From contig JBJMVQ010000027.1 in NCBI GenBank assembly GCA_045810625.1, positions 78,735-142,734 on the forward strand: a stretch of 64,000 nt of DNA, in the 5' to 3' direction. Shown one piece after another: positions 35,210 to 43,636 of the stretch. Origin of the DNA: JACQFZ01 sp045810625 (lineage in GTDB: Bacteria; Pseudomonadota; Gammaproteobacteria; Acidiferrobacterales; Sulfurifustaceae). A program made the translations under genes and the position numbers. The notes under the pieces are model-generated. The model was not told the origin of the DNA. It saw only the letters and a program-made list of their open reading frames with translations, and made no database searches. The number at the start of each line of letters is the position of its first letter. Positions within the stretch are counted from its first letter, which is position 1.

Positions 35210-35246
35210 CTCGGGCCGTCCCCCGAAACGACGGGACGGCCCCGAG
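35210..35246. terminator. Second hairpin in the convergent gap
   Basis: CTCGGGCCGTCCC (35210-35222) pairs with GGGACGGCCCCGAG (35233-35246) with one bulge. It lies 31 bases past the stop of the minus-strand DDAH-like gene. GC-rich, no T-tract; probable two-way transcript end with the hairpin at 35108. Confidence 0.5.
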
Positions 35247-35276
35247 TTGCCGTCGCTGTCGCCTCGGCGCCTTACG

Positions 35277-36341
35277 TCAGATCAAGCGGAATGCGGAGGA
35301 CCGGCGGTTCAAATGCATCACCATGCACGAGAGCAGTGCGCCGCTCTTGTGATACTCGCTAAGATTGAAATAGCTGACCTCCAGGCCCAGTCGGGCGCAG
35401 ATGTCCTCCAGTTCGCGGTTCTTTTCCAACTCATAACGGTAATCGTCCGTTCCGACCTTGAGTGTGTGGATGTGCGAGGAGTTCAGGATCGAATTGTGGT
35501 AACGGATGGAGTTACAGATCCCCGAATACGCAGCGTCGACGGACACGTCGATGATGTTCGTGACTTTGGCGAGCACCGCGAGCTCGGGTTTCGTAAACAG
35601 CTCCGTGCAGACGAGAGTGTCTTCGCGAGTAATCGGAAACAGCGAGCAATCGAGATGGTAGAGATATTCATCCACCTCCTCGAGCTTGAGGACCGTCATG
35701 TCGAACTCGCGCTCGAACCAATCGTATACGTCCGGCTCGGAACGAATTCCGTAGCCGCCGACATAGACGTTGTCATATAGGTGTTTGAGCTCAGCCTCGC
35801 CTTCGAACTTGTACGGCGGCACCACGGTTCGGTAACCCATCGCCTGAAAAAACTTCTGTCCGATTTCGGTTTCTCCGATGCCAGGCTCGGAGCGGAAGTT
35901 GGAAAGGACCACGACGTCGCGTTCCGGGAGGTGCTCCAGGACCACGCCGAGATTGGCCGTAAACACCAGGTCTTGGAGCCCGCTGTGGCGCGGCGTCGGA
36001 AGCAGGAAGACCAACGCTTCAGCCGCCATGAAGTGATAAAGCCTGGCGAATTGCGCAATAGCTCTATGACGATCGACCTTGCGTTGTTCGTCTTCGATTT
36101 CGCGCATCCACGCGTTGTTCGGCTGCTCGGTGCTGAACGAGAAGGGGCAGTTCATTACGAACGCCGGCTTTTCCAACGTTCCCGGCGAAGTATTGTCGAG
36201 CGGCAGGGGTCCGAACGACGTATCGTCGAGCGACGAAGGTTCGGGCGCGTATTCAGCATCGAGGTTTTCGTGGTCTTTGAACATCACGGAAGATTCCGGC
36301 GCCGGTGTCTTGGAAAAAAACGAAGATTTGTACGATTCCAT
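35277..36341 (-). CDS. DDAH/arginine-deiminase-like amidino hydrolase or transferase
   Basis: 354 residues of the guanidino-modifying (alpha/beta propeller) superfamily. After a Ser/Pro/acidic N-terminus (~60 residues, probably disordered) come DLVFTANLGVV (124-134), GGYGIRSEPDV (195-205), catalytic His229-x-Asp231 (YHLDCSLFPI) and candidate nucleophile Cys339 in GALLSCMVMH. Family members hydrolyse methylarginine or arginine, or transfer amidino groups; substrate is not readable. ATG 36341 has GAGG nine bases upstream. In the same frame upstream is the end of a phosphatidylserine decarboxylase without a start codon, treated as a relic. Confidence 0.82.
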   Translation of the reverse strand: MESYKSSFFSKTPAPESSVMFKDHENLDAEYAPEPSSLDDTSFGPLPLDNTSPGTLEKPAFVMNCPFSFSTEQPNNAWMREIEDEQRKVDRHRAIAQFARLYHFMAAEALVFLLPTPRHSGLQDLVFTANLGVVLEHLPERDVVVLSNFRSEPGIGETEIGQKFFQAMGYRTVVPPYKFEGEAELKHLYDNVYVGGYGIRSEPDVYDWFEREFDMTVLKLEEVDEYLYHLDCSLFPITREDTLVCTELFTKPELAVLAKVTNIIDVSVDAAYSGICNSIRYHNSILNSSHIHTLKVGTDDYRYELEKNRELEDICARLGLEVSYFNLSEYHKSGALLSCMVMHLNRRSSAFRLI

Positions 36342-36374
36342 GAGAGGAATTCCTCGCTGTTGAATGTTTGACGA

Positions 36375-36521
36375 CCAACTCTTGCGAGCGATGAAGACGA
36401 GCGGGTCCACCCCCGCCTCGACGTGCGTCCCGATCTCATGAACCGTTTCGAATGCAAGCCGTTTCGTCAGGGGCAGGATGAGATCGACCTGCGATCCGAA
36501 TCGAATTTGCGAGAAACGTTG
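36375..36521 (-). pseudogene. C-terminal relic of a phosphatidylserine decarboxylase
   Basis: In the frame leading into the DDAH-like gene, the minus strand encodes QRFSQIRFGSQVDLILP, then FETVHEIGTHVEAG and DPLVFIARKSW. RFGS corresponds to the GS self-cleavage site of PSD proenzymes, and G-x-x-V-x-AG is the usual PSD ending. The frame is closed by a TAA at about 36552-36554, has no start codon, and nothing upstream continues the family, so only the last ~50 residues survive. Confidence 0.6.
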
Positions 36522-37654
36522 CCCATTCGTCCAATTTCTTTGCCATCGTCGTTATCCTTCGTCGACCGGCGTTGCGTCGCGCGCAAGTGTCGTGCCGGTT
36601 TCGTGTGTGAGTGAACAAGGCGTTACGGTGTTGCTCCGCAACGGACGTTGACGGATGTCTCCAGGTTTTTCGAGCTTGCGCGCTGGTGCATGCCGGCAAC
36701 GCCCGGTACCAGGCATGTTGGCGGCGTAATCCGATTCGCCGATTCCGGGGGTGGACTCTGCGCCCTGCACGGATTCAGCCAAACTGCTTCCATACGAACG
36801 CCCTCCGGGTAAAGCCCGTCTTACAGACACTTCGTCCGCCTTCAGCGCGTGGACAGTCGTGTCGGTCACCCTCTCAACTGAATAGCGGAGTTCGGACGCG
36901 GCGCTTTAATCGCCACGTTTCTCGGAGCAACAGAAGTGGCGCATCGCGGAGGCCGTTCGCTTCCCTGTGCGTACGCGATGATGAAGGAGTCGGTGTGTAC
37001 TTTGCACTCGGCACGCTTACTAAACCGAGCGAGAGGTGAGTTCTTATTTTTCATTCGGCAGAACTTAGTAAGCGGATGAGGACAACTACCAGATTCTTTT
37101 GACAACCAAACGTCTAGTCTGCATTCGATGTTTCGCGGAAGCTTCGAAAGCAGGGGACGTGCGGCATTCTGCGGAAAGGCTGTACCGAATGCGTATAGGG
37201 CTAGTGCTAACAGACTCGAGACGCCGACCGTGATAAATATTTGCTTAGGGCGGCAGTGTGCTTGGCGGGGCGCAGGTGGCAGCGGCGCGATCGGCGTCAT
37301 GCTCAGCGGCGTCGATGTCATCACTTGCATGCTCGCGTGCATCGGCCGAATCTTGCGGGCACCGTTCCGGTTGCCCGAACGAGCGCTTTGCGCTCAGTAT
37401 CTCGAGACCCTGTCCCCCGTCACGACCCGCACGCGTGATCGTTCCCAGACGGCGAATCAAAACAGGCAGACTGTTCGTGGCATCCTCCCGAGTAAATCGA
37501 GGATCACGTCGCGCGCCCGCGGGCCGAGATGGCAAGCGAGCGTTTCGCATGTCTCGCGCGGCCAGGACCGGCGCGTCGCCGGCCGCGTGGCCTGGCTTCG
37601 CTTTCTCTGGAGCTACATCTCACACCGCCAGGACGTCCTCGTCGTCGTACTGCC
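36522..37654. other. Long stretch without a supportable gene
   Basis: About 1.1 kb. A minus frame at 36866-37342 contains one hydrophobic segment (ITVGVSSLLALALYAFG) and a plus frame starts at 37128, but neither has a good ribosome site or a recognisable family. The last ~300 bases may be decayed 5' sequence of the ABC ATPase relic that follows. I see no transposase or att-like repeat. Confidence 0.45.
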
Positions 37655-37978
37655 ACGCAGCTCTCGGGCGGGGAGCGTCAGTCGATAGCGCTTGCGCGTT
37701 TATTTCTGCGCAAGCCGAAGCTGCTCATTCTGGATGAGCCGACGTCGGCCCTCGACGGCGAGGCGCTGCAGGTGGTGCTGGCGGCGTTGCGATCGCTGAT
37801 GAGCGGTTGCACCACGTTTATCGTGACGCACAACTTGGAAACGATTCGTCTCGCGGAACGCGTTTTATTCCTCGACAGCGACCGGCTACGCGGCGGCGAC
37901 ACGCACGAGAAGCTCTACGCGCACAACCCCCACTACCGGGCATTGTGGGAGGAAGCGACGGAAACGAGGCGGCGCCGT
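37655..37978 (+). pseudogene. 3' relic of an ABC transporter ATPase
   Basis: About 108 codons from QLSGGERQSIALARLFL (ABC signature) through LLILDEPTSALD (Walker B and D-loop) and TFIVTHNLETI (H-loop) to HEKLYAHNPHYRALWEEA, the ending of ABC-exporter ATPases. The upstream part of the open frame is unrelated Arg/Pro-rich sequence: Walker A, Q-loop and membrane domain are missing. The coding part is intact but cannot work alone. Confidence 0.8.
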
Positions 37979-38490
37979 CCCCCACCGCGCTCACAACGCC
38001 CCGGCAACGTAGCGCTGCGGAACGGTGAGCTTCCGTACCGACTCCCGCGGCACATTCACGCAACTGTCTCGCGCGGAGCACGCATACCCGATCGACGCGG
38101 CGTCAAAGCGCGCTCGAATCTGTGCACTTGTATAGGGCACAGGCGGTAACGTCCCTTTCGTCGCGAGGCGCGCGCCTCGCGGCCATATTTCACTCTGCGC
38201 TTGGTGGCGTTTCAAAAATCATTGCGCGTCCCATTCTGGAATCGGTCGCTTGCCATTCGCTGTCGTGCTGCGCTTCGTTTCGCAATTCAAAACATCTTTG
38301 AAGTCTCGGCGCGAATTCTTGCACAGCGGTAGAAACTACCGCACGCGTTCTCCGAGGTGGACCGAATTCGATTCGTTCTTTCATCTGAGCTTCACTCGCG
38401 ATTCTTGACGATGCCCCGGTATCACCGCCAATATCGTTTGACCGCACGACAGGCCGTCGGCCGCTCGTGCAACAGCGCTCCAAGGAGTGT
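37979..38490. other. Spacer upstream of the LuxR-type gene
   Basis: About 510 bases with only weak frames. A minus frame (37991-38215) encodes a short run of plausible protein-like sequence (PVPYTSAQIRARFDAASIG) but no known family. No promoter motif is clear. Confidence 0.35.
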
Positions 38491-38513
38491 CTCGAGATCG
38501 TTTTCATCTCGAG
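38491..38513. promoter_or_regulatory. Perfect palindrome in front of the LuxR gene RBS
   Basis: CTCGAGAT (38491-38498), spacer CGTTTTC, ATCTCGAG (38506-38513). GAGGAG (38515-38520) and the GTG start (38526) follow at once. It could be an autoregulatory operator, or an mRNA hairpin beside the ribosome site. Confidence 0.55.
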
Positions 38514-38525
38514 CGAGGAGCAGAT

Positions 38526-39314
38526 GTGCCGCAGGGAATCGGCCCGGAGCTGGGCTCTTTTATAGAACGATGTAACGAGGTGGAGGATGTGGACCACCTC
38601 AAGGCACTCGTGCGCACGTTATTGCGATCCATACTGCCGCATCAAATGGCGGTATGTGGAATAGCAGATCTGCCTGCCCATCGGCTCGTCAGGCTCGTCA
38701 ACATCGATTTCCCCTCCGACTATCTGAAAAGGGTCATTCGCCCGGATCAGACGATCGCGAACCCGGAGTTCAGCTCATGGCTTCGGAACCAGTCGCCGTC
38801 ACTCATGAAGATGGGTCAAACCGAAACGCGCGCGAATGCCGCGCGCAGCGATGCCGCGAGCGAGCACAAGATTCAAAACATCGCCGTCTACGGCGTGGTC
38901 GATGCAAGCGCGACGACGTTCAGCTTTTTTGCTTTTGGAAATCTTCCAGCTTCCCACTTTGCCGGCTCGGTTCCGGTTTTACAAATGACGGTGCCGCATC
39001 TCCACGTCGCGCTCGTGCGGGCGTTGACGCGGCCCTACGTGCAAGAGATGCAGGATCAGGCATCGCCCCGGCGCCGAGCGGTGTGGCTGGATTACGGCGG
39101 CAACAGGGCGGCCTTTGGGACGACCGTGCGCGAGCGGCAAATTCTGCGATGGATCAGTGCCGGCAAGACGAACCGAGAGATTGCGAAGCTGCTTCGTATC
39201 AGCGAGTTTACCGTCAAGACACACGTCAAGAACCTGCTGACAAAACTCTCCGTCACCAGCCGTTCCCAGGCCGTAGCGAAAGCCATCGCCGCGCGGATTC
39301 TGGACGGCGACTAG
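38526..39314 (+). CDS. LuxR-family regulator, EpsA-like
   Basis: 262 residues. The N-terminal ~190 form a sensor-like region resembling the EpsA group (LKALVRTLLRSILPHQMAVCGI, FSFFAFGNLP, PHLHVALVRAL), not a receiver and not an obvious acyl-homoserine-lactone domain. The C-terminal GerE HTH reads VRERQILRWISAGKTNREIAKLLRISEFTVKTHVKNLL. GTG 38526 is chosen for its GAGGAG site; ATG 38487 would run through the palindrome. EpsA-like regulators usually control exopolysaccharide genes in betaproteobacteria; here it precedes the radical SAM operon by 199 bases. Confidence 0.85.
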   Translation: MPQGIGPELGSFIERCNEVEDVDHLKALVRTLLRSILPHQMAVCGIADLPAHRLVRLVNIDFPSDYLKRVIRPDQTIANPEFSSWLRNQSPSLMKMGQTETRANAARSDAASEHKIQNIAVYGVVDASATTFSFFAFGNLPASHFAGSVPVLQMTVPHLHVALVRALTRPYVQEMQDQASPRRRAVWLDYGGNRAAFGTTVRERQILRWISAGKTNREIAKLLRISEFTVKTHVKNLLTKLSVTSRSQAVAKAIAARILDGD

Positions 39315-39429
39315 GAGCGATCCACCGGCCATGATGCGCAGTTCTTCGTGATGGATCTCTCTCGCGAGTTCGCTTCATCAAATGCGCGGCCGCCCTTCGT
39401 CATTGCACCTCCACCTTTCGACCGTGAGC

Positions 39430-39445
39430 TACTCCGGATGGAGTA
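39430..39445. promoter_or_regulatory. Candidate LuxR/NarL-type operator before the radical SAM gene
   Basis: TACTCCG-GA-TGGAGTA: two inverted heptamers, spacer two, the 7-2-7 layout of NarL-type sites (TACYNMT-like halves). It is followed by TTTATT and lies 68 bases before the ATG at 39514. One further TACTCCG half-site occurs at 43888-43894, upstream of the EamA gene. Confidence 0.4.
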
Positions 39446-39513
39446 TTTATTCAGCGGCGCGTGTCGCGTCAAATGCTCGGGAGCGAAATGCAGGCTTTGA
39501 CACGGAGCGTCAT

Positions 39514-40686
39514 ATGGATCGTACTGCTAGAAGACGAGAGATCGCTGATCAGCGGGCGCGGATGGAGGCGCTTCTAAATGGCGATAATCATCTGGCAGAG
39601 CGATTCAAATCAATACGTAAGTGGTCCAGCGGTATCCGCGTATCGGAATATCACATCACGAACGCGTGCAACATCCGGTGCCAAGGCTGCTGGTTCTTCG
39701 AATACGAGCACGACAAGATGACGCGGGATGAGGTATCGCGAGCCGCGTTAGAGGCGTTCGTGAAAAAGGAAAGCGAACGCAAGATCAATTGCGCTCTGCT
39801 CATCGGCGGCGAACCCACGCTCTTTCCCGACCGCATCAGTACCTTCGTGAAGTGGATGAAGTACGTGACCATCTCGACGAACGGGATCAGAAAACTACCG
39901 TTGACCGGTTTCGAGAATGTGAATGTCGCGATAACGCTTTTCGGCGGAGGCGCGCTCGATGACGAGCTCAGGGGGATCAAGCCGAGCGGAAAGCGCTTCA
40001 GCGGGTTGTTCGACAAGGCGCTCGGCAACTACAGGAACGACGGCAGGGTCATCTTCATCTACGCGGTAACGCCAAAGGGACTTCAGCACATCGAGGACAC
40101 CGTAAGAAGGATTCAGGACAACGGGAACAAGGTCAATTTCAACTACTATAGCGAATACGGCACGTCGGACCCGCTTAAGAATCGCGCCGAAGCGGCATTG
40201 CTCAACGAATGCCTGCGGATTAAAGAGAAATATCCCGACACGGTCGTCGGTCACCCTTATTACATCACGACGCTCATCACGGGTCGCTCGCACTGGGCGA
40301 AGTTCGGTTACGACGTATGTCCGAGCTTGAGCTTCCAGCACCCCGCGCATAAACAGCGCCTCGAGAACGGCAACCCGGTTCTGCCGTTCTTCAACACCTA
40401 CAGCGCCGACTTGAAGACGCTTCAGTTCTGCTGCACGTCCGGCCACTGCGACGGATGCCGCGACAGTCAGGCGGTACTCAGCTGGCTGATGGTCAGTCTG
40501 GAGCACTTTCTCGGTTCGACCGAGAAACTACGGCTCTGGGTCGAGCTTGCGGAGAGTTACTGGAATCAGTTTTGCTGGTCCCCGTATCGAAAGCAGGCAA
40601 ACGCTGCGACGAATCATCAAGCCGGTCGGTTCGCGACCGGCGCGGGGGCGACGAGCGTTCGGGCGACGAGCGAGCTGCCCTCATGA
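39514..40686 (+). CDS. Radical SAM protein of unknown substrate
   Basis: 390 residues. The 4Fe-4S/SAM motif is C52-N-I-R-C56-Q-G-C59 in HITNACNIRCQGCWFFEYE, followed by LLIGGEPTLFPD. The C-terminal part has more Cys (LQFCCTSGHCDGCRDSQ), perhaps a second cluster site, but not a standard SPASM pattern. Subfamily not recognised; there is no B12-binding domain and no peptide precursor was found. ATG 39514 has GGAG six bases upstream; a longer frame from 39382 lacks a site. Its stop overlaps the next gene (ATGA). Confidence 0.86.
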   Translation: MDRTARRREIADQRARMEALLNGDNHLAERFKSIRKWSSGIRVSEYHITNACNIRCQGCWFFEYEHDKMTRDEVSRAALEAFVKKESERKINCALLIGGEPTLFPDRISTFVKWMKYVTISTNGIRKLPLTGFENVNVAITLFGGGALDDELRGIKPSGKRFSGLFDKALGNYRNDGRVIFIYAVTPKGLQHIEDTVRRIQDNGNKVNFNYYSEYGTSDPLKNRAEAALLNECLRIKEKYPDTVVGHPYYITTLITGRSHWAKFGYDVCPSLSFQHPAHKQRLENGNPVLPFFNTYSADLKTLQFCCTSGHCDGCRDSQAVLSWLMVSLEHFLGSTEKLRLWVELAESYWNQFCWSPYRKQANAATNHQAGRFATGAGATSVRATSELPS

Positions 40687-41168
40687 TGAAATCGTTCGAG
40701 GAACTCGCGGCTCTTGAGACGCCCGCAGTCACGACCGGTCGGTTTGGACCTGGTGGACAACGGCTCGACGACGCGCAACTACGGCAGATTCACGCACGTG
40801 TCATGTCCTTGCCGATCGTCCGGCATTTGCGGATGGACGTCTCGTTCTCGATGGACGGCGTCGTCGAAGCCCGCTTGCCCTCGATAGAACCGTTTCATTT
40901 GGGCGGACACCACGGCGACGCGGTGAACGGCGCCGTTATTCTCAGCCTGCTCTATTGCACGATCGTCTGTCCGGGTCTGCTGTACTTTTCCAACTGTTCA
41001 ACGTTGCAGTTCGATTCTAAGCTGCTGAAGCCGGTATCGCCGAACAACGTAAAAGCGCGCGGCTACGCGTACGCGGCGACCCGCAAAATGGTTTTCTGCA
41101 AGGCGTTCGTTTCGGACGTCGACGACGAGCCGCGCGCCATCGCGACCGGAATCGTGGTCAGAATATGA
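40683..41168 (+). CDS. Hotdog-fold thioesterase-like protein
   Basis: 161 residues with a PaaI/YiiD-like hotdog pattern: IVRHLRMDVSFSMDGVVEARLPS, HHGDAVNGAVILSLLYC (the long central helix) and the beta-strand end KMVFCKAFVSDVDDE. Likely acts on an acyl-thioester (CoA or carrier protein). It is coupled to the radical SAM gene by a four-base overlap, so a shared pathway is likely. Substrate unknown. Confidence 0.7.
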   Translation: MMKSFEELAALETPAVTTGRFGPGGQRLDDAQLRQIHARVMSLPIVRHLRMDVSFSMDGVVEARLPSIEPFHLGGHHGDAVNGAVILSLLYCTIVCPGLLYFSNCSTLQFDSKLLKPVSPNNVKARGYAYAATRKMVFCKAFVSDVDDEPRAIATGIVVRI

Positions 41169-41202
41169 AGCATAAATCTCGTTAGGCGGCAGGGACGCAC
41201 GC

Positions 41203-42321
41203 ATGAAAGACGGTGCCGCGACAGAACTTCGGCCGTTTGCGCGAGCCGCGGAAGGTTTTCCGGGCCTCATCCGCGTCGAGCGCTACGGACAGCGAACGGA
41301 CGTATTCGATCGGATCGTCGCCGAGACGCACACGCACTTTTGGGATCCGCTCAATCCGGACTATGTCGATCTCCGCGCGCCGTTCGATCTGAGCGCGCAG
41401 GCGGTGATGCCGTTCTCCATGATCGCGGAGCTCAATTCCGCCGTCGCGGATCGGCTCGACGATGCCGGCCGCACCGCGTTTGCAAATGACACGGCCCGCT
41501 GGTGGCTGTCGAATTTTCTACATGGCGAGCAAGCCGCGCTCTCGTTCTCCGTCAGCTTATGCCGCGATCTGGACAATCTCGGCACCATCGAGTACGCGGC
41601 CAACCAAGCGCGTGAAGAAGCGCGGCACGTGCTTGCGTTCTCGACCTACATTCAAACGCGCTGGGGGACGCCGTTGCCCGCAAGCCCGGTCTTTGGGAAG
41701 TTGTTGCAAGACATCGTCGACGCGCCGGAGCCTTACAAGCGGATCGTCGGAATGCAGTTGCTGGTGGAAGGCCTCGCCATGGGACTGATGGCGGCGCTGC
41801 ACACGAACACAAGCGACCCGACACTCGCTCGACTGGCCCAGCTCGTGATGTCGGACGAGGCGTTTCATCACAAGGCGGGAAGGATTTGGAGTAAGGTCGA
41901 TCTGCCGTACTTGACCGACGAGGAAAAGGAAAAAGCGGAAGCGTTCGCGCTCGAATGTTTCGATGCGCTGATGTTCAACGTCATGCACCCGTCGCAGAAG
42001 CAGGTGATCTACGACCGATACGGTTTCGATTGGAAGTGGGTTCGCGAGGCGATGAAAGAGAGCTATACGAGCGAGGTGCGACGCCAAGAATTGGCGGCAA
42101 CGAACAGTGCGTTCCGCATCGTCATGCGCACGCTCGTGAATTCCGGCGTCGTGAGCCAAAAAACCGAGGGAGCGTACGCGGCGTGGGTTCCGATCGACGA
42201 TCTCCGGAGCGAGCGCGACGGCAGCATCGAAGAGCGGATTACCGCGGAGGGGCTCGAGTATTTGCGGCGTATCAACGACTCGAAAAGGCAGCGTCACCGT
42301 AGGGAGACGGCGCACGATTAG
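41203..42321 (+). CDS. Ferritin-like diiron carboxylate protein (putative oxygenase)
   Basis: 372 residues. A four-helix bundle diiron set can be read: Glu109 (LHGEQAAL), Glu139-x-x-His142 (EEARHV), Glu189 (LLVEGLAMG) and Glu219-x-x-His222 (DEAFHH). This fits soluble diiron oxygenases and desaturases (AurF, acyl-ACP desaturase, R2 superfamily) more than iron storage. Residues ~245-372 form a helical extension I cannot place. 34 bases after the thioesterase gene. Reaction unknown. Confidence 0.75.
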   Translation: MKDGAATELRPFARAAEGFPGLIRVERYGQRTDVFDRIVAETHTHFWDPLNPDYVDLRAPFDLSAQAVMPFSMIAELNSAVADRLDDAGRTAFANDTARWWLSNFLHGEQAALSFSVSLCRDLDNLGTIEYAANQAREEARHVLAFSTYIQTRWGTPLPASPVFGKLLQDIVDAPEPYKRIVGMQLLVEGLAMGLMAALHTNTSDPTLARLAQLVMSDEAFHHKAGRIWSKVDLPYLTDEEKEKAEAFALECFDALMFNVMHPSQKQVIYDRYGFDWKWVREAMKESYTSEVRRQELAATNSAFRIVMRTLVNSGVVSQKTEGAYAAWVPIDDLRSERDGSIEERITAEGLEYLRRINDSKRQRHRRETAHD

Positions 42322-42454
42322 TCACACGGCGGCGGCGCGAGGCATTCCATTGGACGTGCGTGCAGGAAGAGGATAGCGGGGTACCCGTAGCGGATGGCCA
42401 GCGATCAACCATCCCCGTGGGCGCCTTGCAGGATATCGAATAAGGAGATCAGCA

Positions 42455-43636
42455 ATGATGTACAACGGCGCGACATTTTCCCATGCTGTTCACGACGCTG
42501 ACGCGCATCTGGTCGAAACGCCCGACTGGCTCCATCCCTACGCGGATTCGAAGGTCAGGGCCCGCCTGCGTCCGATCCCGGTGCAGCGAATGACCCCCGA
42601 CGTGCCCGCTGATATCGAAATCGAACGCTGGCGGCAACGCCACTGGGATCCGAGGGAACAGCCGACGGCGGAGCGCGAGATCATGCTGCGCAAAGGCTGG
42701 GCGGCGATGGGTTCGTTCATCAAGGAGCATCGTCCACGTGCCGTCGATTTGCTCGGTTTTTCGACACAACTCGTTTCGACGACGCTGCTCGCGTATTACC
42801 TGTTCGAAGCCGAGCACGCCGATGATTTGGATTTCGCCTATGGATACGCGCAAGCGCACAATCGCGGCATTGCGGATTTCTGCTCGCTGGACAAGCGATT
42901 GCTCGCAGTGGGCTATGTCCCGCTCGCCGATTTCGATCGGGCGCTCGCGACGGCGAAGGACGCCGTCCGTCTGGGCTGCAAGGCGTTGAGAATTTCGCAG
43001 TCCTGCCCGCGCGGACACTCGCCGAGCCACGTCGGGCTCGACCCGCTGTGGGCGTACGCCGAGGAACACGGCATTCCGATCGTGTTCCATGTCCGGGAGA
43101 ACAAAGGAATCATCGACGACGCGTACTACAACAACGGTTCCCCGCCGGAGCACGACTTCCTCGGCGGCGGCGGAGAGAATTACACCTGCGTCAACCATAT
43201 GGCGATCCCGCGCGACGCGATGCAGACGCTCGCGACGATGATCTTCGACGGCGTCCTCGACCGCTTCCCGCGCTTGAAGTTCGGCGTGCTCGAAATGGGA
43301 GCGTCGTGGGTACCCGGCTGGATGCGTTACATGGACGCCGCGTTCGAGGCGTTCGGGAAGCACGAGCGCCGGCTTCAACGGCTGAGCGGCCGGCCGAGCG
43401 AAATTGTCCGCCGGCAGATTCGCGTAACGCCTTACTCGACGGAGGACGTGAGCTGGATCGCGGCGGGCGTCGGAGATGAAGTGCTGATGTTCAGCTCCGA
43501 CTACCCACACGTCGAAGGCGGGCGCGATCCGTTGAAGCGGTTCCAGAACTCGACTGCGAGTATGTCGGCCACGGCGAAGCAGCGTTTCTACTGCGACAAT
43601 TACGTGGATCTGATGGGCCCGACGCTGACCGCCTGA
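42455..43636 (+). CDS. Amidohydrolase_2 (ACMSD-like) metal-dependent hydrolase/decarboxylase
   Basis: 393 residues with a TIM-barrel of the amidohydrolase_2 family: VHDADAHLVETPDWLHPY at the N-terminus, IVFHVRENKG mid-way, FPRLKFGVLEMGASWVPGWM and the C-terminal MFSSDYPHVEGGRDPLKRF. Members hydrolyse or decarboxylate small aromatic or cyclic acids using Zn or Mn. A strong site (AAGGAGATCAGCA) precedes ATG 42455. 133 bases after the diiron gene, so it may have its own promoter. Confidence 0.85.
   Translation: MMYNGATFSHAVHDADAHLVETPDWLHPYADSKVRARLRPIPVQRMTPDVPADIEIERWRQRHWDPREQPTAEREIMLRKGWAAMGSFIKEHRPRAVDLLGFSTQLVSTTLLAYYLFEAEHADDLDFAYGYAQAHNRGIADFCSLDKRLLAVGYVPLADFDRALATAKDAVRLGCKALRISQSCPRGHSPSHVGLDPLWAYAEEHGIPIVFHVRENKGIIDDAYYNNGSPPEHDFLGGGGENYTCVNHMAIPRDAMQTLATMIFDGVLDRFPRLKFGVLEMGASWVPGWMRYMDAAFEAFGKHERRLQRLSGRPSEIVRRQIRVTPYSTEDVSWIAAGVGDEVLMFSSDYPHVEGGRDPLKRFQNSTASMSATAKQRFYCDNYVDLMGPTLTA

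Noticed and set aside
35277..36410. A PSD-DDAH fusion protein starting at a GTG at 36410
   Set aside because: That GTG lies inside the PSD tail, has no ribosome site, and gives only a fragment of the PSD domain; ATG 36341 has GAGG at the right distance.
36552..36869. Minus-strand 105-codon frame upstream of the PSD relic, considered as a precursor peptide
   Set aside because: The purine-rich stretch touches the GTG with no spacing, there is no leader/core pattern, and the frame is not linked to the radical SAM gene.
36866..37342. Minus-strand frame with one hydrophobic segment
   Set aside because: No ribosome site, weak start, no family; C-terminal half is low in protein-like pattern. Kept only as a note in the spacer entry.
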